Assembly (NCBI GenBank): GCA_030278955.1 | Contig: JAOANR010000002.1 | Coordinates: 16,913,672-16,977,671 of the forward strand | DNA from: Hygrophila difformis | Lineage: Eukaryota > Streptophyta > Magnoliopsida > Lamiales > Acanthaceae | Length of the DNA stretch: 64,000 bases | Reading direction: 5' to 3' | In this document: positions 22,763 through 34,092 of the stretch, piece after piece | How the letters are laid out: each line of letters opens with the position of its first letter | Position numbering within the stretch: the first letter of the stretch is position 1 | Translations under genes and position numbers: made by a program | The notes under the pieces: generated by a model | The model's input: only the letters and a program-made list of their open reading frames with translations | What the model was told of the DNA's origin: nothing | Database searches by the model: none

Positions 22763-23450
22763 AAAAAAATAAGATTAAGAAGAGACAAAAAAAAAGAACT
22801 TAAAAATTTAAGAAATAAAATACAATATAAAATTAGAAAAATGAAACAAACAAAATGAGAACAATAAGAAATTAACCAAAAATAAATATGAGAAAAAATA
22901 AGGGAAAAAAGAGAAAAAATTAAAAAGAGAGAAAGAAAAAATGAAACAAAGCAAAAAAAATAAGACAAATTGAGAAAAAAGCGAGAAAAAATAGAAAATG
23001 ACCAAAAATGAGAAAGAAGAAGAAAAAATAAGAAAAAAGAGAGAAAGAAAAGGAAAAAATAATAAAAAAGAGAGAAAAAAAGAGAAAAAAATAAGAGAAA
23101 AGAGAAAGAAAAGGAAAAAATAAGAAAAAAAGAGAAAGAAAAGAAAAATGAGAAAAAATAAAAGAAAAACAAGAAAAAAAGAGGAAAAAAAATAGAAAAT
23201 AACCAAAAATGAGAAAGAAGAAGAAAAAAGAAAGAAAAAAGAGAGAAAGAAAAGGAAAAAATAAGAAAAAAGAGAGAAAGAAAGGGAAAAAATAAGAGAA
23301 AAGAGAGAAAAGGAAAAAATAAGGAAAAAGGGAAAGGAAAAAAATGAGAAAAAATAAAAGAAAAACAAGAAAAAAAAGAGGGAAAAAAAATAGAGCAAGA
23401 AAATAAGAAAAAAAAATTGAAAAAATTGTGGGTAAAAAAAAGAGAAATAA
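22763..23450. repeat. Long purine-rich strand-asymmetric tract
   Basis: Nearly 700 bases in which the plus strand is overwhelmingly A and G, built from irregular GAAAAAATAAGAAAAAAGAGAG words. The minus-strand open frames across it encode only Phe/Ser/Leu-rich peptide and are not genes. The tract could adopt unusual structures and is a likely site of length variation. Confidence 0.85.
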
Positions 23451-23553
23451 TTTTATAAAATTACTACTATTTATAATAAAAATTATTTTATTTATAAAAT
23501 CTTTATAGAAAATAATATTTTTAAAGAATAAAAAAATTATAATTATACTAATT

Positions 23554-23555
<2 letters not shown>

Positions 23556-23597
<42 letters not shown>
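23556..23597. repeat. (AAT)n microsatellite
   Basis: About 13 AAT/ATA units ending in a CAG interruption. Confidence 0.95.
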
Positions 23598-23598
<1 letters not shown>

Positions 23599-23634
23599 GA
23601 AACAATTAATATATATTTATGTGTATTGAATAAC

Positions 23635-23830
23635 CCTAACTTGGCCCGGAAAACCCTAAAACCTAGCTTGGCCCGAGCATGTTTATGCTCCGGGCCAAGT
23701 GGATAGGGCCGGGCCAAGTGAATGCTAATTACGTTTTATTAATTAAAGCTTTGGCCAGGGCATTACATTTGGCCCGGTCCGGGCCAAGTGTCCGGGCCAA
23801 AGGCTTTTCAGTCTTTTCGGGTAAAAAACT
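23635..23830. repeat. TTGGCC/GGCCAA motif cluster, right
   Basis: Eight copies of (C/T)TTGGCC(C/A)G or its complement CGGGCCAA within 200 bases, in both orientations. This is the same word as in the 19535-19930 cluster. Palindromic pairs occur, for example TTGGCCCGGTCCGGGCCAA around 23771-23789. Confidence 0.75.
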
Positions 23831-24045
23831 AACTTGCGTAAGGCGGCGGGTAATAAAGTTACTGGCGAATTCTGACAGGTCAACAGAGACCATTATCTGA
23901 ATATTTTTTGTGATATGATATGATATCGGATTATTCTGATGTTGCATGATCATACTTTTAAAAAGATTTACCCTAATTGAATTGAATTAATTTTATGAAT
24001 AAAAATTAAAATTTAACCAATTTAACTATTAAAATCAAATTTCAA

Positions 24046-24231
24046 TTGGGGATTGTGGACCTAGCCCAGTGGCTATTTTTTCCTAACTTCTAACTTTATG
24101 GTTGTGGGTTCGATTCTCACCCGGCTCCTATCCCTCCCATTTATCTCTATTTGTAATTTTTTGAGCTTGAACTTCCACACACTTTTGGCTTTTGCCGACA
24201 CATGAATGTCAATGTTAAAAAAAATAATGAT
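24046..24231 (+). mobile_element. tRNA-derived SINE
   Basis: The internal polymerase III promoter is visible: A box CTAGCCCAGTGG (24061-24072) and B box GGGTTCGATTCTCAC (24116-24130), about 45 bases apart. The body ends in an A-rich tail near 24216-24224. A 13-bp imperfect target duplication, AATCAAATTTCAA (24033-24045) and AATCAAGTTTCAA (24232-24244), flanks it. It is non-coding and depends on LINE enzymes for movement. Confidence 0.85.
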
Positions 24232-24264
24232 AATCAAGTTTCAAGTCTTAAAATACACATTCTT

Positions 24265-24400
24265 GAATAAAGACGGAAGACCCCAAACAATTTACAGTAT
24301 GATTAGTTGAGATTGGACTTATCCACTCGTCCTTGGACCGAGTATAATAATAATCCATACTATTTTATTGAATAAAGTCGCAAGACCCTAAATAATTTAC
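24265..24400. repeat. Short direct repeat
   Basis: The words GAATAAAGACGGAAGACCCC (near 24265) and GAATAAAGTCGCAAGACCCT (near 24370) are diverged copies of a 32-bp segment that both end in AATTTACAG. Nothing else is recognised in 24245-24507. Confidence 0.6.
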
Positions 24401-24507
24401 AGATTGTAGCATCATTAATTTACTAATATTCGGTTAACTAAAAAATAGAAAAATTGTGGATTTGATAGTTAAAATTGTGATAGCTAATGAATTTTGATCG
24501 AAAATTC

Positions 24508-24537
24508 GGTCACTAAAAACTAACTTTTTTAGTGACC
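24508..24537. other. Perfect 12-bp stem hairpin
   Basis: GGTCACTAAAAA and its exact reverse complement are separated by 6 bases. It could be the remnant of a small foldback element. It is not followed by a T run typical of an intrinsic terminator and is not expected to act as one in a plant. Confidence 0.6.
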
Positions 24538-24709
24538 AAATTTTACTAAAAAAGTTCGATGACTAACCTCTTCTAGAGAAATTACTATGTCAAGTCAGTA
24601 TTTCTTTTTATATTTGTATTTCTTTTCTCGAATTATTAAATGGGTAGTAGCCATGGGCTTACCAATAATTCCTTCAAAATTTATTCATATATATCTTTAT
24701 ATAAATATA

Positions 24710-24742
24710 CTAGTTAAAGACCTGCGCGATGCACAGCGTAAA
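24710..24742 (-). other. Helitron 1 3' terminus with hairpin
   Basis: Read on the minus strand: CTGTGCATCGCGCAG forms a 6-bp stem (one G:T pair) with an ATC loop, followed by GTCTTTAA and the terminal CTAG. It matches the 3' end of Helitron 2 in sequence style and spacing. Confidence 0.85.
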
Positions 24743-25292
24743 AGAGATGTACAACTGCCTATGGAGAAAGAAAAAATAATTATAAGTAAGTGTGCGTGGA
24801 TTCCCATCTATATATTTCATTCTTATTCCTGCACTTTTCTTTATCACTACAGACATGACCAGTATCATCCTTCATACATGAAAGAACCAACTGAGGCCAA
24901 ACAATAAAGCATACAGGAATATTGTAACAGAACTACAAGTTCTCATTGGATTTCACTTAAAGATGAACTGACAAGATATACCTAAGCAAATAAGTTTTTT
25001 CAACTGCCTCCTAGCTGCTACAAAACTTGCTTGCTTGAATCAATATTACTTGTTCACAACACGTTGGAAGATGACACATAGCACACAATTAGAGTTCTTG
25101 CTTATGTATAACAAACAATATACTACTATCTGCATGAAAGCAAGAATTTATCAGTAAGAACATATCCAAGAGTAAGGAGCCAAGAGCAATGAAATGAAAT
25201 ATGCATCATAGTTCTGCAGTATTCATCAAATAAAAATAACATTATCACTCTCCACACTGTAAGAGTAACAAGTTTAAGACAATAACCTGTAC

Positions 25293-25446
25293 CTCAAAAA
25301 TTCTGGAAAGTTGCAAGGCTTTCTCCTTTTCAGCATTCCTTTTCTCTTCAAGTTTTTTGCTCCTGTTCACCCAAGATAAAACCTCCGAAGCACCTTCAGT
25401 TATGCCTCCGCCACCAGATGGCTGCTTTAATTTTTCTTCCCTCATT
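25293..25446 (-). pseudogene. SART1/DOT2-like exon fragment in Helitron 1
   Basis: One exon, bounded by a CTAG acceptor and a GTACAG donor. It encodes SEVLSWVNRSKKLEEKRNAE and continues into a charged helical stretch ending RIFE. This is the conserved part of the SART-1 family (plant DOT2/MDF), a U4/U6.U5 tri-snRNP splicing factor of more than 800 residues. Only about 50 residues are present. It is the captured fragment nearest the Helitron 3' end. The rest of 24743-25292 shows nothing recognisable. Confidence 0.65.
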
Positions 25447-26015
25447 CTAGCAAATATTAATCAGCAGTAAGTTTATGTAAAATTTATTATCGGTTCAAGT
25501 TTAAAAGACTTAACAGGAAACAAATATAGGGAATTTGATTGTTGCATCAGTTCTAGAAGATCTAACTGGACAGATGGTAATGTATGCTTTCTTGAAGCTC
25601 AGTTTCACGTTGAATTACTCAATGAAGATATTTGTAATAATTCTCGACAGAAAACAAAGAAAAAGACGAGCATAAAAGCTTTTCAATGCTTTGGTATATA
25701 ACAATAATTTCAAACCTGCCAAGCCTATAATTTAAATCCAAAGATAATTTCAACACAGCTAACTAATTGTGAAGACTTCAACTGTTCAAAAAAAATTGAG
25801 GTTATCAATGGCACAACAGTTTCATATAGCAAGCAAAATAGAATAAATACTTGCATAACTTCGTTCTTTGTAACAATTTTTGAGACAACGCCTTTTAGGT
25901 AGCAATATCTTGCTTAAAAGCTTCAAACTGAGCAGCAAACGACTCCAACTATCATTTATTACACAAACTGATAGCAAAAGGTGGGGAGGATTTATTCTAC
26001 TCCACCGCCAACGCA

Positions 26016-28726
26016 TTACAGGCGTGGCCTTGCCCCAGAAGATGCAGAAGCAGGTGCACTCTGCACAAATACAAAACTAAGTATATGTATAGAGAAACAT
26101 GCCGGCGTGTATATGCTCAATACTTCAACAAAATGGCACCTCAAAAATCTCCTATCTATCGATGGTGAATTTGAATCCTAAACAATGTAGGATATGTCCT
26201 TTTTTATCTCATGGCTATCTATGATTTGGTTCTGCCCATAACAGTATCGACTTTCCCATAATATATGTTGTGTAACTTAGCTTTATTAATGTAGCCTCAT
26301 TAATTATAGAAAATGATAGAGATAGAGAGGACTGCCAATGACTAACAGTGGAATGACATAACCTTGAGGTTTAAAAGAATATTTACCAATGGAATGCCAC
26401 GAGTTGCTCTTTCTTCCAAAAACCTGGATGGTTTGAAGAAATTCCTGAATTGTTCATACCACTTCTGAAGGCTTTGATATATATGATTTGCACCAACAGT
26501 GTCCGCCCAGAAAACAAGACCACCACTGCAATAAGAGATGATATTTGGAGTTATTTTCCATGGACTAAACAGTACTCAATCTTCCTAGGACTTATACCAT
26601 TACAGGCATTAAAGCTTGCAATGAAAATGTAGTTGAATATTAAATAAATAATAAATGACCAGTCCTAAATTTTATTTACAACGTGTGGGAGGTTATGGCG
26701 GACCACTAACCGGAAAGATGGAAAACTCATGCCGAGAATGGAGGCTGTATCAAGATCTGATGAACGAACAACAATCCCATCTTCTAAAACTCGACATGCC
26801 TCATTCACCACAGGAAACGGGATCATCTCAACAATTTCTTTATCAGTAACTGATATAGGCTGCGCATGCTACGATCCGCTTAAGCATATTAACCACAATG
26901 TATATGTAAAAGCTAAATGTCAAACTCCTATATTGTGCTTTCTGAAATATTAAAATCTGGTAAACACCTTTCCACCGGGCATAATATTGGTGAGTTCCCT
27001 GGACTCCTCTATTATTGGGAGCACCGATGGATCAGGTCTTGGTTTGCTTCCTTTCTTATAGATGTAATATCCTTTCCCATTATTTTTACCTGCAAGAGGG
27101 TAGTGTCATAACTATCATGTGAAGAAAATATGAAACCCTTCAAATTACCCAAGATAGTAAGTTCTGTACCATATCTCCCATGCTTTATAAGAAGCTCAAC
27201 CAGTGGAGACTTGAAGGTTCGGTCATAGAATGACGAAGCAAATACTTTTGTAGTCGCAAGAGCTACTCCATACCCAGCAACATCCTGAAGCCTGTAGGAG
27301 AACCAGAAGCACAATTAAGGGCAATATATCCCGTCCCAAATATTGTCGATGAACCCACTCAAAAGCTGTTGAGAATAGACAATGAGTTGAACATTAAATA
27401 TCTAATAGTAAAAAAATAAACGCGAAAAATGCATCTCCTTGAGATATTCCAGAAGGAAAATGCCAAAATTTATCAGGAAAGACTGTGAAACTATTAATGT
27501 AAACACACTTCAAGGCAAGAAAAATTACTGGAATGGAACCAAAGGAAGGCCAAAGTCAGTGATAAGCTGATCAATTCTGAAGACATCCACCCCCAAGTTT
27601 GCCAAAAGATGTGAACTTTGAGAGTATGGAAAGAAGGCTCGATTAACGGCGAAGCCAGTGCAATTTCCAACTACAACAGGGACCTTTTTTATAGCCTTCC
27701 CAACAGTCATTAAATCAAGAATTACTTGCGCAGTAGTCTTCTCCGTCCGCACAATCTCCAAGAGAGGCATCACATGAGCAGGGCTGTCAACAATCACTTA
27801 ATTATTAGCAACTGCCCAATCTAAGCAAATTATAATAACTTCTTCTAGACAGAAGTAACTGCTCGGTTATCACAAGTCCCACTCTAAATTGTACAGGATA
27901 GATTTTGCATACATTTAGAAACAAGCCATATAATGAACTGCTGCCAAGGCAATTGTCGTAAGGAAATCACAATAAAAAAAAAAAACAACATATCACTGTT
28001 ATACATGATTTCAGTAAGGTCGCTATTTTATTTTATGGCCAGAAGCAGTTGAAGGATTCTGCATGAACGGAGTGCAATGAAGCATTTTAAACAATATGAA
28101 GCATTTTCCAAATGCTACAAAAGACAAAACATGCCATCTTTTAACCAATATGAACCATTTTCCAAATGCAGGATGGCAGTTACTTGTTGGTATGTACTCA
28201 ACAAATCAATGCAAATAATCTACAAATTTCATAATACATAAAATATCATTCTATGATTTGGCTATTGCACTGGAAGTTTCTTTGCCACACATCTCATCCT
28301 CCAAAATAACAACTGAAAGACAGTACACTCTACAGAAACTTTAGGGGATATGTACTGGATATAAAAATATGCTGCTTTAAAAAATAAAATAAAATAAAAA
28401 TAAAAAAGTAAAAAAATGCATGGTCTTAGAATATTAATCATTCACAGCAGAGTTAACTTTCCATCGGTTCAGAGGTGAAGGATGATTGTTTGGTTTTGAC
28501 AGACTGCTGTCTAAGGCCAAAAATAAACAAATAAAAGGTCAAAATGAAATTGTGAAGTTAACCTGAAAAAATGGGCACCAATAATCCGATCTTGTGATTT
28601 GGTCTTTTCTCCAATTATATTAAGGTCAATAGTGGAGGTGTTTGTAGCCAAAATACAGTGAGGAGGGCATACTCCCTCGACATCAGAAAAAATTTTCTGT
28701 TTCAGTGCAATATCTTCAATAACAGC
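26016..28726 (-). pseudogene. AIM1-like multifunctional beta-oxidation protein, 3' part
   Basis: Seven consecutive exons with GT/AG borders: 28726-28563, 27783-27529, 27291-27180, 27089-26968, 26859-26711, 26525-26387 and 26060-26016. They encode the C-terminal half of a plant peroxisomal multifunctional protein: the 3-hydroxyacyl-CoA dehydrogenase NAD-binding part (ATNTSTIDLN, GNCTGFAVNR) and its C-terminal domain (VLGMSFPSFRGG). The closest recalled match is AIM1 rather than MFP2. The reading ends in PRL, similar to a peroxisomal PTS1 signal. The N-terminal enoyl-CoA hydratase half (about 300 residues) and start codon are missing, so it cannot encode the full enzyme. It is the longest captured piece. 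Confidence 0.8.
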
Positions 28727-28799
28727 CTGCAGTAGAGACATGATCAATCAAGAAAAATCCAACACCAGATAGCTACAGTACTATACGTAATCCATGGCC

Positions 28800-29885
28800 C
28801 ATGAACATGGGCGGATGTACTTGTGGTCAAGGTGGGTCACTTAACCCACCAAAAAAAATATAGTGCTAATATTTTTATATAATTAGGAATTAGATTGTAG
28901 CTTTAGGAAAACTGTGATGCTAATATTGATGCTATTGTACAATAATTTTAAAATATGAAAACTCATCGTGAACAATTTAAGTATTTGGATGTAATTTTAC
29001 TTGGCATTTTAAATTTTCTATTACTCTGAATTTAATGACTCTTATGAATTATACAACAATTATTATATTAGAGTAAATTGTACTAATAGCTAGAGGTATC
29101 AACACGATCATTGAGGCGATACAGGGTCAATGCACTTCAATTGATAAATGGTGAATGTTCTATTGGTAATTTGGTTTAAGATTTGACCAAGATAATGAAT
29201 AGAGGAATAATTCAGTATGAAATGTTGAAGAATTGAATTAGGCATAGCCAAGTAGGGTTGAAGGGATTAGGGTAATAAAGGGTTAGGCAATTAGGGCTAC
29301 TTTTGTTGTGACTGTCCTGTCCTCTAAAAAATCTTGTGAATTCGATGTATTATCTGTTGTTGAGCTCTCATGTGTCTGAAACTCTGAATAAGACGAGTTT
29401 TAGCAGAAAAAGCTTTTCTAAACAAATTTCAGGATTGAAGAAATTAATTATCTATAATATAAACTACTAATCAGATCCTATAACCCAATTTCTTTTGCCA
29501 GAGAGTTTTTTCACTCCAGCATCTCTTCTAACTCTTTTTTCTTACCTTTATGTTGCTGAATTATTTCCATTTTAATTCAGACATCAAGAATCAGGTTCAG
29601 GTTCCCAATAAAATAAAAACCATACCTTCCACCCAAAAGGGGGGAAATAAAGGTTGAGTAAAAAAAGAATAAGTTTCCTGAACCTGAACATGTGGGTACA
29701 TCCAACTTTTCAGCACTCCATGGACAAAACCGAATGGTCCCTGTAGTGTACAAGGGTTATATCATTGTGAGTTCAAACCACGTACATATTCAGCAAAGGT
29801 TACTTACTTTGTAAATTCTGCCGCACTTTGTTATACTGGTATCATATAAGGTTACCTGCAACTGCCATTATCTTAATTACAATTC
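28800..29885. other. Helitron 1 interior without recognised exon
   Basis: AT-rich sequence between the AIM1 and UBP fragments. No exon with a recognisable product, RNA gene or repeat end was seen. Confidence 0.4.
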
Positions 29886-30018
29886 TGCGAATCATGTTGA
29901 CTGCACCCACTAAATTGTGGTGTGAAGCGAGCAAGCTTTGCCTTAAAAGGCCCTTGGAGCAATTCCAGCTCGTCCACAATCTTCGAAGTACATCTCCAAA
30001 GGCTAGAGCAAGCTCACC
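29886..30018 (-). pseudogene. Ubiquitin-specific protease (UBP) exon fragment
   Basis: After an AG acceptor (TAG at 30021-30019) the frame reads GELALAFGDVLRRLW. After a change of frame it reads PFKAKLARFTPQFSG followed by QHDSQ. This order (LAFGDLLRKLW, then the QFSGYNQHDSQE block) is typical of plant UBP-type deubiquitinases just downstream of the catalytic Cys box. The frameshift and the absence of all other exons mark it as a dead fragment. Confidence 0.65.
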
Positions 30019-30599
30019 CTATGTGATACATAGACATTATCAGAAAAAAAAAAACACTTCCTCACAAATTAATTCTATTCGTTGCTCAACGAATATAGAA
30101 TATACCCTTCCACGAAATTACTACTGAAGAACTATTCGCTTAACCAAGAAGTATACATAATATAGAAAATACGCATCCAATAGCCCGGGTCTCAAAGAAC
30201 AAAACTGAATAACCATAAGGGCACATGAGAAGATCACCTGGAGTAGTAATATTACAGAATAAAATTCACATCAAGACTCTAACTGACATTTTCATGAATT
30301 TACGTGATTCAATTGCATGGCCCAAAACAATTCTAAGGAAGAGTGTCAACATAAACACATTTGTGCGGGATTTGGGTACGTGATTTCAGGATAAGAAGGA
30401 AAAGGAATAGAGAAGTAGTGTTTGGAGAGAGAAATGGAGAATCTATTAGTGGATTGAAAGATGAGAGTAGATGAGAGAATTTTTTAAGATAATGTATCAT
30501 TGATTTAAAACAACCTAAAAAAAATAAAACATATCATTTAAAGAACAAAAAGATAGGAGCGTTCAAGTATAAAACAACATAAATCAGAACTACCAGAGT

Positions 30600-30720
30600 A
30601 TAAAACTTAAGGAAAAAACACTACCAGAGTAAAACCGTCTTCTAAGAGTTCTGCTACTGTGTTGAAGAACCCATGAGTATATTGCCGAAGCTCACTGTAC
30701 TCCAGCCAAAAACCTTGAAA
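30600..30720 (-). other. Unassigned exon-like stretch in Helitron 1
   Basis: The minus strand is open and reads FWLEYSELRQYTHGFF and onwards for about 35 codons. Its product is not recognised. It may be part of another captured gene. Confidence 0.25.
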
Positions 30721-30951
30721 TACACATCCTAAATCAATTTCATTCCAATCACAGGATGTTCAGGATATCAGTAGTATAGGCTATTGAAATTACCGAGTGT
30801 ACTATAGTACAAGAAATCTATTTACAAACCAATGTCAACTACTGAGCCTGTAGTCTAATTGTAGTTGGTAAAAGCCAATTCATGTTTTAAACACTCCATT
30901 GCAAAATGATTCCATGTTTCAAACACTCCATTGCAATGGCATTACCTGTAA

Positions 30952-32262
30952 GCGTATCTTAATTTTGTCTAATGGGTTTGTTATACATGCTGTAGTTGCA
31001 CCAGCAATAACTCCTCCCACAGCTTGAACTAACATAATTTTTCCTCCGCTCGAAGGTGCGACACCATCATCCACAAGCCTGCCAAGAAAAGCATTCAATA
31101 AACGTTTCTAAATTGCCAATATTCTTCCACATAGAAACTTTTCAGCACAAACATGAACTGCTATTATTAATAGAGGCATCAAGCAGAGCACAACAGTAGG
31201 CCTTCTTGGAGCACACATAGTATTGAAGCGCAGCACAAAGATGTATAATTATTATGAATTACATTTATTACTGTTAATAATATTCATAAATCAATAAACA
31301 CAATTGTAAATTATGTAACAGGAAACGAATATAAATAGTTTCCCCATATAACTGCTCTTTAGTGAAATCAAACTAACCATAATATAAGAGAATTGCACTA
31401 AAACAAGCTGCACCAAAATTGATAGCAGTATAGATAACAAATAGCACGACACAATTACGACTCAAACTAATACCCCCTCCCTTTTTGCAAAAGTTAGCGC
31501 ATCACATCAACCCCTTTGATAAGTTTTCTTGTAAACTATTCCCTAGAATTATGAGACAAAGGAAATGAGATCTAATGCACTACCTCCAAATGAGACGTTG
31601 GCTTGCTCCATAACTCGCCCACCAAACACTACTTGAAGCAGAAAAAGTGGGAACAGAAAGGCCATATCCTCGATGCAATCCACAAATCCCTTTGGTCTTT
31701 ACAATCTTGCGCACGACACCCAGACCTCCAGTATACTTAGTATGGCCTGAATGTCCTTACACCATTAATCTTTGACTAACCTTCATAAACTCAATGATAT
31801 TTAAAAAAAAAAGGAAAAAAAATTAAGGTACAAAATTCAAATTCGACATCAACTGGAACAATACAAGAAAGGGCTACATGCAACATAGTATATGAAGCAT
31901 ACCACATGAACCGGAACAAATGCAGCCTGTGAGCAAACAGATGCCAACATGCCAGCAGCCCCATTTGCCACAACTGCCTGTGTAGGTTCTGACAAGATTA
32001 ATGGCGCTAGAATGTCAAGAGCAGCAGCTTTTATTGTCTCTAAAGCAGTAAGATACAAAGCATGGGTAGGTATTGCTCCTGTGACAACCATTCCAAAACC
32101 TCTATATAAACCAGAGATCACATCTGTTTTCAGAATGGCCATGGCAATTGAAACTGCATTTCTTCAACAGCGCCGTGTGAAGCAACTTGTAACTGGGCAA
32201 AGGACTACTGTAAGCCCTGGAAAAATCCCAGCTCCAGCAATATCGAACTTTGTATTGTTGAG
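30952..32262 (-). pseudogene. SLC25A44-like mitochondrial carrier fragment
   Basis: Three exons. About 32262-31903 encode ILKTDVISGLYRGFGMVVTG and the following carrier repeat to FVPVHVV. About 31745-31580 encode YTGGLGVVRKIVKTKGICGL and the WWASYGASQRLIWR end of a repeat. About 31081-30952 encode VGGVIAGATTACITNPLD, the start of the third repeat with the carrier motif core. This resembles the plant SLC25A44-type substrate carriers of the mitochondrial inner membrane. The usual first-repeat motif is degraded (LCPVTSCFTRR) and an in-frame stop lies between it and the next segment. The end of the third repeat is missing. Non-functional as a carrier. Confidence 0.7.
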
Positions 32263-32299
32263 GCTGCAGTGAAACTTGTTATATTAGCAGAACCCCACC

Positions 32300-34092
32300 A
32301 GAGTGTTTGGTAGTTCGCTCTCTGTCAGATAACACATGTAATATTCTCTCTTTTTACAGAAATTCAAACAAAAGCAAGCACAAACATGCCATAAACTTGT
32401 CACTACTTGTCATATAAAAGCGCATCAAACCTTCACAGTAAGTACTATAATCTAATAGGTCAATCAAATCAAACCAAATTAAGTGAAGCTTGGTGAGCAT
32501 TTGAAAATCCCCATCTAATAATGATAAACTGCCATTTGGAAACCCCCATCTTCATTAAACTCAATTGCTGTAACCTTCTACAGTTTAAAATAATTTAGCT
32601 CTAAAGCCAAAGACAAACCTTGGTGAGCATAATTATATGTCAAAAGGTTAATGTGCATATTACCCATCAATATCACGAGAGTGTGTGCTAGCATCTATTC
32701 TTCCAATTGAACACCTTGTGTAAATGGCTATAAGTATTTTCTCACACCTAGCATGCTCTAAACAGCCGCTGCAGAGGGAACCCACCCAACAGGCAACAAC
32801 CACCACAAACCAAAATAAATCTAAAAAATAAAAACTAACCAACTACCCAACCTCAACAATTCAATAATTATTAAAACCAAAACTAAAATTAAAGCCCATA
32901 ATTATCAAGAAAGCAGATTGAGCAAAGTACATGTAGGACAATCCAAAAAGTAAATGCAGCATTTACTATTTAACTAATAGATCAAATCTCCAAAAGGCAA
33001 AGATGATATGATTTGTACAGGCAAAGATCAAAGAAAGAGATGAAGTTCAGGAAGTCCTTTGACTAATGGTTGATGCACATGATTAGTGACAAGTAGGGAG
33101 AGCACGTAAAGCTTTTTGTTAGAATGAAAACCATTGTATCAGTTTAGAAAGGGCTAAAATGAGCTTCCGCGCCTCCAAATCCAGCGGTGAGAATCTGCTT
33201 TTGTATTGCTGTCTAGGTTTCAAACATATTAGCTGACAGAATGTACATGCAAAATACCTATATCCGGATTATTGTAGCACTTGATAAGTTTAGATTTCCT
33301 CTGTAGTCAATCTCTACAAAGAATCCCCCTCCTTCGACCCAGGCAAGTCTTCCATTATTTACATAGATGCACTTCAATTTGATCTCCAATGCAAAGCACC
33401 TGTTCAAGGAAATGAGAATTTCATTAATGGTGGTAGTTAAATGATCAATGACAACCTTCAATTCAGTGGATGGAATGGCAGGGCAGCAATAAGCTTCGCA
33501 TCTCTAATTTGGTGTCAAAACTTCAATTCAAAACTCTGTCTATTGTCCTTTGATCCTTCGACTGCAAGAACTCAAAAAATGATGTAGTAAACTGTTTTCC
33601 CTCTTGCATGATTTCTTAGAAGACCCGAAGATTGTTGAATGAAAGGAATAGGCAAACATAATGAGCAAGTACACACAAGTCAAACTGTATTTACAGAATT
33701 TGGTTCCAGTTTCATTTACAATGTACCACCTACCTAGAGCCAATTTTAGTATGCATTACTACCACGAAATGCACAGCACACACAAGGCATTACACAAAAC
33801 ATTATCCTAAAACCTCATTTTTTTGTGACACAAAGGAGTATTCATTATGTACTTGGCATTGTGCTACAATAATGCCAGGCACATGTGCAGCATGCCATGG
33901 CTCCAGAAAGACCTTTGCACCTTAGCATGCCAAGTGCTACAGAAACTATGGTTGAAAAAATGATTATTTTCACCAGATATTATTTTCAGATGCACCCGAC
34001 AAATCCTTCAGTCAAATAGCAACGCATAGCACAGCATTCTACCTTGTTATTCAGACACAGAGATGAATATATGAGATCATAACATAAAGTAC
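32300..34092. other. Helitron 1 interior, mostly unassigned
   Basis: No recognisable exon, except an open minus-strand stretch at about 33405-33258 (KCIYVNNGRLAWVEGGGFF) that looks protein-like but was not identified. It may be one more captured exon. Confidence 0.3.

Noticed and set aside
22756..23717. Long minus-strand open frames rich in Phe, Ser and Leu (up to 265 codons)
   Set aside because: They are the translation of the purine-rich tract. There is no domain structure, and similar frames are open in several phases.
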